NCBI GenBank assembly: GCA_034669045.1
Contig: JAXDOD010000130.1
Coordinates: 9,752-73,751, forward strand
Source: VAZQ01 sp034669045
Lineage (GTDB): Bacteria; Pseudomonadota; Alphaproteobacteria; Rhizobiales; Xanthobacteraceae
Reading direction: 5' to 3'
DNA: 64,000 nt
Shown here: positions 17,490 through 26,698 of the stretch, one piece after another
Numbering within the stretch: the first letter of the stretch is position 1
How the letters are laid out: the number at the start of each line of letters is the position of its first letter
The notes under the pieces: generated by a model
Told to the model about the DNA's origin: nothing
Seen by the model: the letters and a program-made list of their open reading frames with translations, nothing else
Databases searched by the model: none
Made by a program: the position numbers and the translations under genes

Positions 17490-18206
17490 TCAATTTGCTT
17501 CTTGGAAACTCAGCACCTGCTGCAAAAACGCAAACGTCTTCGTCCACGAATCCTCCGCCGCTTCGCGCTCGCCGCGCGTCCCCGGCTCGCGGTTCTGGAA
17601 GCCGTGACCGGCGTCTTCGTAGCGATGGAAGGTGTGCGTGACGCCGTGGCGGGTGAGCTCGGCGTCGATCTTGTCCACCTGCTCGGGCGACGGGTTCTTG
17701 TCGAGCTTGCCGAAAAATCCGATCACCGGGCAGCGAATCTCAGCCAGCGTGTCGAACGGCGTCCTGTCCTCGCCGCCCCAGGACGCATGCACGCCACCGC
17801 CGTAATAGACCACCGCGGCGCGGAAATCCGCCACGCGGCCGACGCCGAGGAGCGTCATGCGTCCGCCCATGCAATGGCCCATGATGACGAGCCGGTCCTT
17901 GTCGACGTCGTTGCGCGCGCGCAGGACCTCGACGGTCGCGCGGATGTCCGCCACCACCTCGCTGTCCTTGAAGAAGGGCTTGCGGTCCTTCATCGGAACA
18001 TCGGCGGGGCAACGGTGCGACACGTCCGGGACCGCGACCAGATAGCCGCCGGCCGCGAGCTTCGCCGCGACCCGCCTGGTGAAATCGTCGAGCCCGTCGC
18101 GGTGATACATCAGCACGATTGCGGGGACCGGGGTGCTGCCAGCCGGCGCATCGACGTAGATGTCCATGGCACTGCCGTTCACCGAGACCGAAACCATCGT
18201 CGGCAT
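17490..18206 (-). CDS. Dienelactone hydrolase family protein
   Basis: The product of 238 residues is an alpha/beta hydrolase of the dienelactone hydrolase type. The nucleophile elbow is GHCMGG with Cys112, as in true dienelactone hydrolases which use Cys-His-Asp; the late EDAGHGFQ supplies the histidine near residue 206. The start MPTMVSVSVNGSAMDIYVD has GGAG upstream; a second ATG three codons in is possible. It is the last gene of a three-gene reverse operon after MmgE/PrpD and a TTT binding protein (14-base gap). A role in opening a lactone in ring-cleavage metabolism fits but is inferred. Confidence 0.9.
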   Translation of the reverse strand: MPTMVSVSVNGSAMDIYVDAPAGSTPVPAIVLMYHRDGLDDFTRRVAAKLAAGGYLVAVPDVSHRCPADVPMKDRKPFFKDSEVVADIRATVEVLRARNDVDKDRLVIMGHCMGGRMTLLGVGRVADFRAAVVYYGGGVHASWGGEDRTPFDTLAEIRCPVIGFFGKLDKNPSPEQVDKIDAELTRHGVTHTFHRYEDAGHGFQNREPGTRGEREAAEDSWTKTFAFLQQVLSFQEAN

Positions 18207-18220
18207 GCGTTTTCTCCGTT

Positions 18221-19252
18221 CTATCGTTCCGCCACACGCCGGGCGCGCGCCACGAGTGCGGGCGAGACCGCGCCCGTGCCTGCGATGCTCGCCTGCAGCG
18301 CAGCGCCGTCGAGCGGGTCGAGCTCGAGCTTCACGCGCCTCGCCTCCTCGATCAGCGCCGGGTCGTGCATTGTGGCCATGAAGGCCTCGCGCAGCACCGC
18401 GATCCGTTCCGCTGCGACGCCCGGCGGGGCGGCGAGCGCGCGCCCGATCGTCGATGGCGAAGAGAACAGCGCGAGCAATACCCGGTCCTCGTCGGTCTTC
18501 GCGAGATCGACCATGCGCGGCACCTGCATGAGCTCGGGATGGCTGACGGCGCCGGTCTGCACGATGAGATTGATCTGCTTGTCGCGCAGGATCTGCTCGG
18601 CCTCGAGCTTGATCACCGGCCAGGGCTGGCTCAGGCCCTCGACCTCGCCGCGCATCAATGCGAGCCGGCTTTCGTTCGAGCCGGGATAGCCGGCGACCAG
18701 CTTGAGCTTGGTGCCGACGGTGTTGTTGAGCATGGTCCAGTTGAGCTTGGACGCCGCGCCCTGCACCGCGACGACGAGTTCGTGCGTGAATGCGTCCTCG
18801 ATCGTCTTCACCTTGGCCGCGTGCCAGGCATAGAGCACGGCGCTGTTGCTCAGGATGCGTCCGACCCAGTTGAACTTGCTCGCATCGGCGTTGAGCCCGG
18901 ACGAGCCCAGGATCTGGTCGAGATAAATGGCCTGGTCGAGCATCGCGATGGCGGTGCCGTCCTTGGGCGCGACGTTGTAGAGATAGTTGGCAGCACGAAC
19001 GCCGACCGCGCCCGGCATGTTCTGCACGATGACCGTGGGCTGGCCGGCAAGATGCTTGCCCATGTGGCGGGCAACGAGGCGGCCGTAGGTGTCGTAGCCG
19101 CCGCCGGTCGCCGTGGCGATGATCAGATTGACGGTCTTGCCTTTGTAGAATTCGTCGTCGGCGTGCGCGGGCCCGGCAGCGGCTTGCGCCAGCAGAGCGA
19201 TCAGCGCCGTGGCCTGCAGCGCGAACGGGCGCGATCTTACAAGCTTCCGCAT
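18221..19252 (-). CDS. TTT (TctC/Bug-type) substrate-binding protein 3
   Basis: The product of 343 residues starts MRKLVRSRPFALQATALIA with a clear signal peptide ending PAHA, then DDEFYKGKTVNLIIATATGG. The core has KHLAGQPTVI, QNMPGAVG, YNVAPKDG and ALMRGEVEGL. The start is chosen because its ATG overlaps the stop of the MmgE/PrpD gene as TGATG; longer starts exist upstream. The dienelactone hydrolase follows 14 bases later. The binding protein probably delivers the substrate of this three-gene operon. Confidence 0.92.
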   Translation of the reverse strand: MRKLVRSRPFALQATALIALLAQAAAGPAHADDEFYKGKTVNLIIATATGGGYDTYGRLVARHMGKHLAGQPTVIVQNMPGAVGVRAANYLYNVAPKDGTAIAMLDQAIYLDQILGSSGLNADASKFNWVGRILSNSAVLYAWHAAKVKTIEDAFTHELVVAVQGAASKLNWTMLNNTVGTKLKLVAGYPGSNESRLALMRGEVEGLSQPWPVIKLEAEQILRDKQINLIVQTGAVSHPELMQVPRMVDLAKTDEDRVLLALFSSPSTIGRALAAPPGVAAERIAVLREAFMATMHDPALIEEARRVKLELDPLDGAALQASIAGTGAVSPALVARARRVAER

Positions 19253-20661
19253 CACTTGCATCGTCCTGTTGTCGCTGCAGCCCCGGCCGCGGGTTCCCAC
19301 AGCCGCCGGAATTCGCACATGTCGGTGCAAAATTCAATGCGGCGGCAAGCCTCCACCAGTTCGCGCGCGCGGTCGGTCCCGAGGACGCCGGCGATGAGGT
19401 CGAGCGCCTTTGCCTCCACCTCGGCGCGAGTCATCGGGTTGTCGGCCGTGCCGCGTACCGCGCGCGTGCGATGCGACAGGCGCCGGCCGTCGCGCAGATC
19501 GATCTCCACGATCGCCTGGCGGCGTGGCCGCGCCTGCATCAGCTCATCGCTCGCAACCAGCGCGATTTTTTTTCGGACGGCGAGCACGGCCGGGTCGTCC
19601 ATTCGCGCATGATCGTGTACTGTTGCAAACGTCAAGCCATTGTCCACCAGCAGCAGCGCCATGAGATGCTGCACGTTGATGTCCGGCATCGGCGCATTGT
19701 CGAGCGTGCGCGCGGACCGGGCCGGCAGGTGGACGCGGATCGCGTCGATCTCCTCGCGCGTGACCTTCTCGCCATCGATCAGGGTCGTCAGCGCATCGAG
19801 CGCCGCCTGCGCCGGCGATCCGACCGACCATTTCTTGATGTTGGTCGCCATGATCTCGAAGCGCTCGCCCAGCGCGTCGGCGAGTTGCGGAGGATCGGGC
19901 TCGGGCGCATAGGCGTCGAGGAAGTTGCGTTCGCCGCTGAACACGTCGTCGACGCCGCTGAAGCCGTGAGCGACCATGCACGCGGCCGTAACGCCGTTGC
20001 GCGCCGGCATGCCGCCGAAGTCAAATGCCTTCTCGATGTGCTCGCTGTCGCGCACGTTGCTGGCGACGCCGGAGGCCTGCTGGGCGCAATAGGACAACAG
20101 ATGGCGCACCTGCGTGGCATCGAATCCGAAAAGCGCGCCCGCGGCGGCGCCGGCGCCGAACGTGCCGCCGAAGCTGTGGGTGGCGCGCGAAGCCGCCGCA
20201 AAGGCGTCGGGTCCGAGCGCAAGGTTCACGCGCGCGCAGATGTCGTAGCCGAGCACCACCGCGCGCAGAAACCGCTCTCCCGAGGCATGCGTACGTTCCG
20301 CCACCGCCAGCGCCGCCGGGACCACCGCGCAACCAGGGTGGGTGCGCGAGGGCGCGTGCGAATCGTCGGTTTCGTCCGCATGCGCCAGCATGCCGTTGGC
20401 AAGTGCCGCGTTCACCATCGACGTGCGCAGCCGCGTTGCGACCACGGAGGCCTCCGGCTCGCCGCCGAGCGCGGCGGCGTAGCCGATCGCCATGCGGCCG
20501 GGAAGGAGCTGCGATCCGGACACCATCGCGGCGAGCGTGTCGAGAACGTGATGGCGGGCCTTCTCCACCACCACGCCGGGAAGCGGCCGCGCGAGCGCGC
20601 CGGCCACGTAGTCGCTGAGGCGCCTTGTCGGCGTGCTGATCTGGTCGAGCGGCTCGATCAT
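19252..20661 (-). CDS. MmgE/PrpD family protein
   Basis: The 469-residue product belongs to the MmgE/PrpD family, named for 2-methylcitrate dehydratase and including cis-aconitate decarboxylase and iminodisuccinate epimerase. Landmarks are MVSGSQLLPGRMAIGYAA, NGMLAHADETDDSH, HPGCAVVPAALA and the C-terminal TRAEVEAKALDLIAG. Members of this family in bradyrhizobia are often linked to TTT binding proteins, as here. It overlaps the binding-protein start by TGATG and would act first in a dehydration or decarboxylation of an imported hydroxy- or tricarboxylate. The exact substrate is unknown. Confidence 0.9.
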   Translation of the reverse strand: MIEPLDQISTPTRRLSDYVAGALARPLPGVVVEKARHHVLDTLAAMVSGSQLLPGRMAIGYAAALGGEPEASVVATRLRTSMVNAALANGMLAHADETDDSHAPSRTHPGCAVVPAALAVAERTHASGERFLRAVVLGYDICARVNLALGPDAFAAASRATHSFGGTFGAGAAAGALFGFDATQVRHLLSYCAQQASGVASNVRDSEHIEKAFDFGGMPARNGVTAACMVAHGFSGVDDVFSGERNFLDAYAPEPDPPQLADALGERFEIMATNIKKWSVGSPAQAALDALTTLIDGEKVTREEIDAIRVHLPARSARTLDNAPMPDINVQHLMALLLVDNGLTFATVHDHARMDDPAVLAVRKKIALVASDELMQARPRRQAIVEIDLRDGRRLSHRTRAVRGTADNPMTRAEVEAKALDLIAGVLGTDRARELVEACRRIEFCTDMCEFRRLWEPAAGAAATTGRCK

Positions 20662-20816
20662 GAAAGCGGCTGGCGGGGGACGGGGAACATGCGGCTATCT
20701 TACACGCCGTTGTGGCGGCGTGGAGCGTCGTCCTGCGCTAAACAACACCGGCCCGCGCTGGGAACGCGGACCGGAGGGTTACGGCAGTCGCGCAAGCGCG
20801 GCAACTCGCGATCACG

Positions 20817-23180
20817 CTAGAAATTCGCGATCATGGTGCCGCGCACCGCGCGCGGCGAGCCGGGCGTTATATTATTGTTTCCATCGGCCATCGAGTAATA
20901 ACGGATGCCGAAGATGTTCTCCACATTGATCTGCCAGCGCAGGCTCTTGATGTCAGACAGGAGGTAGCGCTTGTCGATCCTGCCGATGATCGCGCCATCC
21001 ACGCGTGTGAAGCCCGGCAACAACACGGTATCGTCGGAGGACGCGAACGAGTTCGTCTGGTGGATGATGCCGATGCCGGCCGCCCATGTTTCGCTGAAGT
21101 CATACTTGTTCCACAGCGTGAACGTATTGAACGGAACCAGCCCGACGCGATTGCCCGCCACGATCGTCGCCGATGTGTTGCTGGCAATGCGGGCGTCCGT
21201 ATAGGCATATCCGCCGGAGACCTGCCAGGCGTCCGTCAGATAGCCGTTCAGTCCTGCTTCGAATCCCTTCGTGACGGTCCGGCCGCTCAGGATGAAGAAG
21301 CCGGGATGGTTCGGGTCGGCCAGCCGCTGGTTCATGCGATCGAGGTCATAAACGGCACTGACGAACTGCAGCCGCGGCGTCACGTCCCATTTGACTCCGA
21401 TTTCCTTGTTCACGAGCTTTTCCGGCTCGGCGATCAAGGTCCCAGGCGACAACGTGCTGAACTGATCGCCCGAGCTTGGAAGGAACGAGATGCTGTAACT
21501 CCCGTAGATCGAGAGATTCTCGACCGGCTTCACAACCACGCCAACCCGGGGCGACCTGACATTGTCGATGCGGTTCAATGTGACGGCCGTGCGGCGGTCG
21601 GTGCTCTCCAGGTCGAAGCGGTCGAAGCGCAGGCCGGCGATCACCTGCAGATATTTCGTGATCTCGATCTGATCCTGGGCATAGACCGCGGACAGCGCGA
21701 GCCTGTAGGTGTTGTTGGCGTCCGTGGTGCCGTTGTTCCTGAATGTCACCGGCGTAAAGCTGACGGGATTGAGCGGCGACACCGGGATCGTCGCCAGGGT
21801 GCCGTTGAAGAGCCCGGTCTGGCGGAAGCTGAGACCGGTCTGGCGGCCGAGTTCAGTTCCCACCAGCAGTGTCTGATTTACGAACCCGGTGTGGAGCTTG
21901 TAGGTCAGGTCAGTCTGGTTGAACAGGTTCTGGCGGTCGGTTTCGTTGTTGTACGCCGTCAGGTTGACCGACGTTCCCGCCGCGTCGACCGGCCCACCCG
22001 GAAAGATGTTCTGATACATCTTGTCGTAGGTGGCGTAGCGAGAAGCATTCTTGATCTTGAGTCCCGATTCAAAATCGTGCTCGATGAATGCCATCGCCAT
22101 GTTTGCATCGACCCTGGCGAAGTTCAAATTCGGGTTGCCGAAGAACGTCGAAGGATCGGTCAGGTAGGGCCTGAGAGGGAAGACCGCTCCCGCCTGCGAA
22201 GGAATTCCGCGATCGCTGGTGCGCTTGTCGTGGAAATATTCATAGCTCAGCTTGATCTTGGTGCTGTCGTTCGGCAGCAGCGTGAAGGTCGGATTGACGC
22301 CGTAGCGCTCGATGTTCACGAACTTCCGATAGCTGTCGGTATTCTCGTATACGGCGTTGAAGCGGCCCGCCAGGCTCTCATTGAAGGCCTGGCCGACATC
22401 GAGCGCCGCGCGCTTGTCGTTGAACGAGCCGCTCTGCGCCGTGATCTCCCGGACCATGACGCCGTCAGCTTCCTTGAGCACGCGGTTGATGACGCCGCCG
22501 GCGCCGCCGCGCCCGAAGATCATCGCGTTCGGGCCCTTGAGCACCTCGATGCGCTGGATGTTGTAGAGGTCGCGAAAGTACTGCACATCGTCGCGGATGC
22601 CGTTGACATAGAAGTCCGCGCTTGTGCTTTGGCCGCGAATGACCACCTGGTCGCGGTTGAATTCGCCCTGGTGGGGGATCACGCCGGGAACGTAGCGCAG
22701 GGATTCGGTGAGGCTTTGGAAGTTCTGGTCTTGAATGAACTGCTTGGTGAGGACGGTCACCGACTGTGGGACATTGATGAGGGGCGTGTCGGTCTTGGTC
22801 GCGCTCGAGCTGCGTGTCGCAAGGTAGCCGATCACGCCGGTGGCGTCGGGCTGGGTCGTGCTGGTCTGGGCGGTCGTGGTGACGGGCAGCGCCGGGAGCG
22901 GCGCGCTCGCCGTCCTGGCCGGTTGGCGCCGGCGAGGTGCGCGCGGACGCGACGCGTCGACCTCCACGGTCGGCAGCGCTTCGCCCTGCCGCGGGGTCGG
23001 TCTCGGCCCGGAGGTCGCGGGTTGCGCGCCCGGGGCCTCCTGCGCGACCGGAGCGGCATCGCCTGCCGGCTGGGCTGCAAGCTGGACCGGGACATCGAGG
23101 CATAACAGCGCCACCACGCTGACGAAACCCAGCTTTGCCTGGATCACCTGCTGTGCGGTTCGCCCGGTATAACGCGACAT
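20817..23180 (-). CDS. TonB-dependent siderophore receptor
   Basis: The product of 787 residues is an outer-membrane TonB-dependent receptor. A signal peptide (LGFVSVVALLCLDVPVQL) is followed by a Pro/Ala-rich stretch and a plug domain about residues 110-225 (VPQSVTVLTKQFI, RYVPGVIPHQGEFNRD, VLKGPNAMIFGRGGAGG). The rest is a 22-strand barrel ending in GTMIANF with the terminal Phe used by the assembly machinery. The plug pattern resembles catecholate receptors of the Fiu/FhuE kind. AGGAGCG lies before the ATG, and an Irr-type ICE motif sits about 30 bases upstream. ExbB-ExbD-TonB genes run divergently and would energise it. Confidence 0.95.
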   Translation of the reverse strand: MSRYTGRTAQQVIQAKLGFVSVVALLCLDVPVQLAAQPAGDAAPVAQEAPGAQPATSGPRPTPRQGEALPTVEVDASRPRAPRRRQPARTASAPLPALPVTTTAQTSTTQPDATGVIGYLATRSSSATKTDTPLINVPQSVTVLTKQFIQDQNFQSLTESLRYVPGVIPHQGEFNRDQVVIRGQSTSADFYVNGIRDDVQYFRDLYNIQRIEVLKGPNAMIFGRGGAGGVINRVLKEADGVMVREITAQSGSFNDKRAALDVGQAFNESLAGRFNAVYENTDSYRKFVNIERYGVNPTFTLLPNDSTKIKLSYEYFHDKRTSDRGIPSQAGAVFPLRPYLTDPSTFFGNPNLNFARVDANMAMAFIEHDFESGLKIKNASRYATYDKMYQNIFPGGPVDAAGTSVNLTAYNNETDRQNLFNQTDLTYKLHTGFVNQTLLVGTELGRQTGLSFRQTGLFNGTLATIPVSPLNPVSFTPVTFRNNGTTDANNTYRLALSAVYAQDQIEITKYLQVIAGLRFDRFDLESTDRRTAVTLNRIDNVRSPRVGVVVKPVENLSIYGSYSISFLPSSGDQFSTLSPGTLIAEPEKLVNKEIGVKWDVTPRLQFVSAVYDLDRMNQRLADPNHPGFFILSGRTVTKGFEAGLNGYLTDAWQVSGGYAYTDARIASNTSATIVAGNRVGLVPFNTFTLWNKYDFSETWAAGIGIIHQTNSFASSDDTVLLPGFTRVDGAIIGRIDKRYLLSDIKSLRWQINVENIFGIRYYSMADGNNNITPGSPRAVRGTMIANF

Positions 23181-23545
23181 TTGACGCTCCTATGAACCTT
23201 GTTCTTTACTTTAGAACCCTTCAATACTTAGGATCCGGTTAGACAATACTTGGTATCGTTGATGTATTCACTGACACAATAGCAAATAGGCAACACTCGT
23301 ATGCTAAAACACCTTGAGTTTATAACAATTCAAATCTAGAAATTATGCCGGCAATATTGCGGGGCTACGGATTTGCTTGTATTCAGCCATCGGAGCGGGA
23401 TCAGTGGCGAACCCGTGATCGGATGTGATCGGAGCCTTTGCTTCAAATCGTGGGAACGCCGCAAATCGCGGTGTACCCTTTCAAATTCGCCGGCGCGTAT
23501 GCGGAATGTGTTGAGGGATCATATCAACCTCAGTATGCAGTGCTC
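23181..23545. other. AT-rich divergent control region of the iron-uptake genes
   Basis: About 365 bases separate the receptor from exbB. The stretch 23215-23400 is clearly richer in A+T than the rest of the window and must contain both promoters. It holds the ICE-like motif (23210-23226). A segment near 23310-23345 (TTGAGTTTATAACAATTC) could be a promoter toward exbB, but this is not certain. Confidence 0.55.
23210..23226. promoter_or_regulatory. Candidate iron control element (ICE), Irr-binding site
   Basis: The 17-base sequence TTTAGAACCCTTCAATA matches the Bradyrhizobium ICE consensus TTTAGAA-N3-TTCTAAA at 12 of 14 fixed positions. Irr is the haem-responsive iron regulator of rhizobia. 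The motif lies 30 bases upstream of the receptor start codon, and 320 bases from exbB, so control of the receptor is the simplest reading. Confidence 0.6.
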
Positions 23546-24454
23546 ATGGACCTTGGAATGTCGCGTGAAATGACCGTTCTCGCAGGCAGGATCGGCCGCC
23601 TTGCCCTGATCATCGGACCTCTTGCACTGGGCTTGCCGGTGCTCGCGCTGGCGCAAGATACCGCCACGCCAGCAGCTCCCCCGCCCGATGTGCCGTTGCC
23701 GACCACGCCCGTTGCGCCGGTTGGGACCCCTGCCGACCTGCCGCGCGATCTCAGCCCCTACGGCATGTATCTGACCGCCGACCCGCTGGTGAAGGTGGTC
23801 CTGATCGGGCTCCTGATCGCGTCCATCGTCACCTGGACGGTATGGCTCGCCAAGACCATCGAGCTCGTCATCGCCAGGCGGCGCGCCCGCGCGGCCCTGC
23901 GGATGCTCAACGACATTCGGCAGTTGCCGGAGGCCGCGCAGCGCCTCGCCGGTGACAAGAGTGCTGCCGGGGAGTTTCTCGATGCGGCCGTCGCCGAACT
24001 GCGCATGTCCGACGACAGCATGGATCGCGAGGGCATCAAGGAGCGGATCGCATCGCGGCTCGAGCGCATTGAAGCCGCCCGCGGACGGCGGATCATGCGC
24101 GGCACCGGCGTGCTTGCGACCATCGGCGCCACCGCACCGTTCGTCGGGCTGTTCGGGACCGTCTGGGGAATCATGAACAGCTTCATCGGCATTTCGAAGT
24201 CGCAGACCACCAATCTCGCGGTGGTCGCCCCCGGCATCGCCGAGGCGCTGCTCGCGACCGCGTTCGGGCTCGCCGCCGCCATCCCGGCGGTGATCATCTA
24301 CAACGTGTTTTCACGCCAGATTGCCGTCTACCGCGCGGTGCTCGGCGATATCTCGGCCGCAGTTCTCAGGCTTGTGAGCCGCGACCTCGCCCGTTCTGCC
24401 GCAACGCCGCCATCTTCCGTCCGCAGACCTGCGGCCCTGTCCGCAGCCGAATGA
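23546..24454 (+). CDS. exbB: TonB-system energizer ExbB
   Basis: The product (302 residues from the ATG at 23546) is a MotA/TolQ/ExbB-type proton channel. It carries an N-terminal signal-like segment (LALIIGPLALGLPVLALAQ) and a Pro/Ala-rich periplasmic stretch, as in long rhizobial ExbB. The first channel helix is near KVVLIGLLIASIVTWTVWL. The pore region LATIGATAPFVGLFGTVWGIMN and PGIAEALLATAFGLAAAIPA are family hallmarks. Start choice is uncertain: ATGs at 23558 and 23570 and an upstream TTG at 23438 are in frame, none with a strong ribosome site. It heads exbB-exbD-tonB. Confidence 0.93.
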   Translation: MDLGMSREMTVLAGRIGRLALIIGPLALGLPVLALAQDTATPAAPPPDVPLPTTPVAPVGTPADLPRDLSPYGMYLTADPLVKVVLIGLLIASIVTWTVWLAKTIELVIARRRARAALRMLNDIRQLPEAAQRLAGDKSAAGEFLDAAVAELRMSDDSMDREGIKERIASRLERIEAARGRRIMRGTGVLATIGATAPFVGLFGTVWGIMNSFIGISKSQTTNLAVVAPGIAEALLATAFGLAAAIPAVIIYNVFSRQIAVYRAVLGDISAAVLRLVSRDLARSAATPPSSVRRPAALSAAE

Positions 24455-24473
24455 ACCCGAGCCGAGTCAATCG

Positions 24474-24899
24474 ATGAGCGTCCGTCTCGACCACGGCGAA
24501 GACACCCTGACGGAGCTGCACGAGATCAACGTCACGCCGTTCATCGACGTGATGCTGGTCCTGCTCATCATCTTCATGGTGGCGGCGCCGCTCGCGACTG
24601 TGGACATCGCGGTCAACCTGCCGGCCTCCACCGCGGAGCCGCAGCCGCGCCCGGACAAACCGGTCTTCCTGACCGTGAAGGCCGACCTGACGCTGGCGAT
24701 CGGCGAACAGCCATTGCCGCGTGAATCGCTCGCGAGCGCCCTCGCCGTCGCCACCAAGGGCGACAAGGACATGCGGATCTTCCTGCGCGCCGACAAGACG
24801 GTGCCTTATGGCGAGATGATGGAGGTGATGAACCTCATGCGCCGGGCGGGCTATCTCAAGGTCGCGCTCGTCGGACTGGAAAAACCACCCTCGCCATGA
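24474..24899 (+). CDS. exbD: TonB-system transport protein ExbD
   Basis: The product of 141 residues is ExbD, the partner of ExbB in converting proton-motive force for TonB. A short cytoplasmic start leads to one membrane helix (LHEINVTPFIDVMLVLLIIF) with the essential aspartate in FIDVML, then a periplasmic domain. The start lies 19 bases after exbB and the stop overlaps tonB by ATGA. Order and spacing make a coupled exbB-exbD-tonB operon serving the divergent receptor. Confidence 0.95.
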   Translation: MSVRLDHGEDTLTELHEINVTPFIDVMLVLLIIFMVAAPLATVDIAVNLPASTAEPQPRPDKPVFLTVKADLTLAIGEQPLPRESLASALAVATKGDKDMRIFLRADKTVPYGEMMEVMNLMRRAGYLKVALVGLEKPPSP

Positions 24900-25645
24900 C
24901 CGCGCTGGCCGCCGATACGCGAACCGAGCTGCAGCGGTGGATGCTGAGCGGCGCCATTGTTCTCATGGCGCACGGCGCCTTCGCGACCGCGTTGGTGCAT
25001 TGGCGCGACATCGAACCCGATGCGCCGTCGTCGGCCATCGTCATCGATCTCGCTCCGATGCCGATCGCGCCGGCGAACGTCCCGCAGGATATCCCGCCCG
25101 GGCCGGAGCAGGTCCAGGCCGAATCCGTCCCGGAGAAGCCGCCGATCGAGAAACTCGAGGAAGTGCCGGAGCTGGAACCAGCGGTCGCGCCCGAGATGGT
25201 GACCGCTGCGCTGCCACAGGAAGTGAAGCCGGAACTTCCGACGCCGCAGGATCAGGCGCCGGCCCCCGTCACCACCGCGCCGCAGGCGCCCAAGGTCGAC
25301 GAGGCACCAGTCGCGGCCGCGCCTTCCCAAGGCCAGCTCAACATCAGCAACTCCACGGCCGTCCCGGCCTGGAAACGTCAGGTCGTCGGGCTGCTGGAGC
25401 GCAACAAGCGCTACCCCTCGGCGGCGCAAGTGCGCAGCGAACAGGGCACGGTCCAACTCGCGTTCAGCCTCGACCGGCAAGGGCGGGTGATGGCGAGCCA
25501 TATCGTGAAGAGTTCAGGTTCTGCCGCGCTCGACAAGGAGACGCTCGAGCTCGTGCAGCGGGCGCAGCCGTTCCCGGCGCCGCCGTCCGAGATGCCCGGC
25601 GCGCAGATCACCCTGACGGTGCCGATCCGGTTCAACATGAAGTAG
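24896..25645 (+). CDS. tonB: Energy transducer TonB
   Basis: The product of 249 residues is TonB. It has one N-terminal membrane helix (WMLSGAIVLMAHGAFATALV), a long Pro/Glu/Ala spacer (~55-145) that spans the periplasm, and a C-terminal TonB domain (~160-249) with the YPSAAQ-type box (RNKRYPSAAQVRSEQGTV) and the end VPIRFNMK. The ATG overlaps the exbD stop. It transmits energy to the siderophore receptor. It converges on the next reverse-strand operon with a 24-base gap; no obvious terminator hairpin with T-run is present. Confidence 0.95.
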   Translation: MTALAADTRTELQRWMLSGAIVLMAHGAFATALVHWRDIEPDAPSSAIVIDLAPMPIAPANVPQDIPPGPEQVQAESVPEKPPIEKLEEVPELEPAVAPEMVTAALPQEVKPELPTPQDQAPAPVTTAPQAPKVDEAPVAAAPSQGQLNISNSTAVPAWKRQVVGLLERNKRYPSAAQVRSEQGTVQLAFSLDRQGRVMASHIVKSSGSAALDKETLELVQRAQPFPAPPSEMPGAQITLTVPIRFNMK

Positions 25646-25669
25646 CGCAGCCGCGCGCCAAGCCTTGCG

Positions 25670-26683
25670 TCAGTACGATGGGATAAGCGCGCGCGCTTTC
25701 TCCACCACCGGAGCCGGCATGGCGTACATGCGCGCGACGATCGCCTGCAGTGCTTCGCCGGTCGCCGGGTCATGCGCGAGGCTCTGCTGCCCCATCAAGC
25801 CGACGAATTCCGGATCGGCCATCGCCTTGTCGAAGGCCCGGCGCATGATCTCGATCCGCTCCCTCGGCACGCCTGGACCCATGAACGACGGGTAGCCGAG
25901 CGCGATCGGCGAGAAGATCAGCTCCATGACCTGGCGGTCCTGCGGCGTCTTTGCGGAATCGAGAATGAGCGGCGTTTCGGGCAGGTCCCTGGCTTTGTCG
26001 AGGCCGAACTGCGCGAGCAGGTGCACCTTCTTCTCGGCCAGCCAGGAAGCGGTGCGCCCGCTTTTGAGCGAGGCCCAGGTCCAGATCTTGCCCTGCGCCT
26101 CGCCGCGTTCCAGAGCGATGTCGACGTCGGTCGAGGCCTTGTAGCCGACCACGACCTTGAACTTGGTGCCGACGAGCTTGTTCAGGATGGTCGGAAACAG
26201 CCCCGTGTCGGTGGCCAGCGAGGTGCCGCCGAACACCACTTCCTCGCTGGTCGCCTCCCGGATGCTGCGCACCTTCGTGCCCGCGGTCCAGACCCCGGCG
26301 ACCGTCGTCTCCTGCGAGGGTGTGCCGATCCATTGGTACCGGGTCGGGTCGAACTCGGCCTGCGGCGTCTGCAGCAGCGGCGCGCGCACGAAGCCGCGGG
26401 TGATGAATCCCCAGGCGGTGCCGTCCTGCGGCGCGATCGAATACATGTAGTTCGCCGCCTTGATGCCGCCGGCGCCCGGCATGTGGCGGATGACGATGGT
26501 GGGATGGCCGGGAATGTATTTTCCGATCACCTGGGCGACCGCGCGTGGATAGCTCGTCATCGCGCCCGGTCCTTCGCCGGTGCCGATGTAGATGTTGATG
26601 GTCTTGCCGGCGTAGAAGTCGTCGGCGTGGACGGGCGCCGCGGTCAGCGCCATTGCGATCGACAGCGCGGCCAGTTTCGTCAT
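25670..26683 (-). CDS. TTT (TctC/Bug-type) substrate-binding protein 4
   Basis: The product of 337 residues has a signal peptide (MTKLAALSIAMALTAAPVHA) and begins DDFYAGKTINIYIGTGEGPG. Core motifs are KYIPGHPTIV, RHMPGAGG, YSIAPQDG and ALERGEAQG. Instead of the usual GGGYD loop it has EGPGAMTSY, so its ligand pocket may differ. It is the last of three genes on the reverse strand behind an acyl-CoA dehydrogenase and an SDR (15-base gap), suggesting import of an acid degraded as a CoA thioester. Confidence 0.92.
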   Translation of the reverse strand: MTKLAALSIAMALTAAPVHADDFYAGKTINIYIGTGEGPGAMTSYPRAVAQVIGKYIPGHPTIVIRHMPGAGGIKAANYMYSIAPQDGTAWGFITRGFVRAPLLQTPQAEFDPTRYQWIGTPSQETTVAGVWTAGTKVRSIREATSEEVVFGGTSLATDTGLFPTILNKLVGTKFKVVVGYKASTDVDIALERGEAQGKIWTWASLKSGRTASWLAEKKVHLLAQFGLDKARDLPETPLILDSAKTPQDRQVMELIFSPIALGYPSFMGPGVPRERIEIMRRAFDKAMADPEFVGLMGQQSLAHDPATGEALQAIVARMYAMPAPVVEKARALIPSY

Positions 26684-26698
26684 GTCGTCCTCGTGGAG

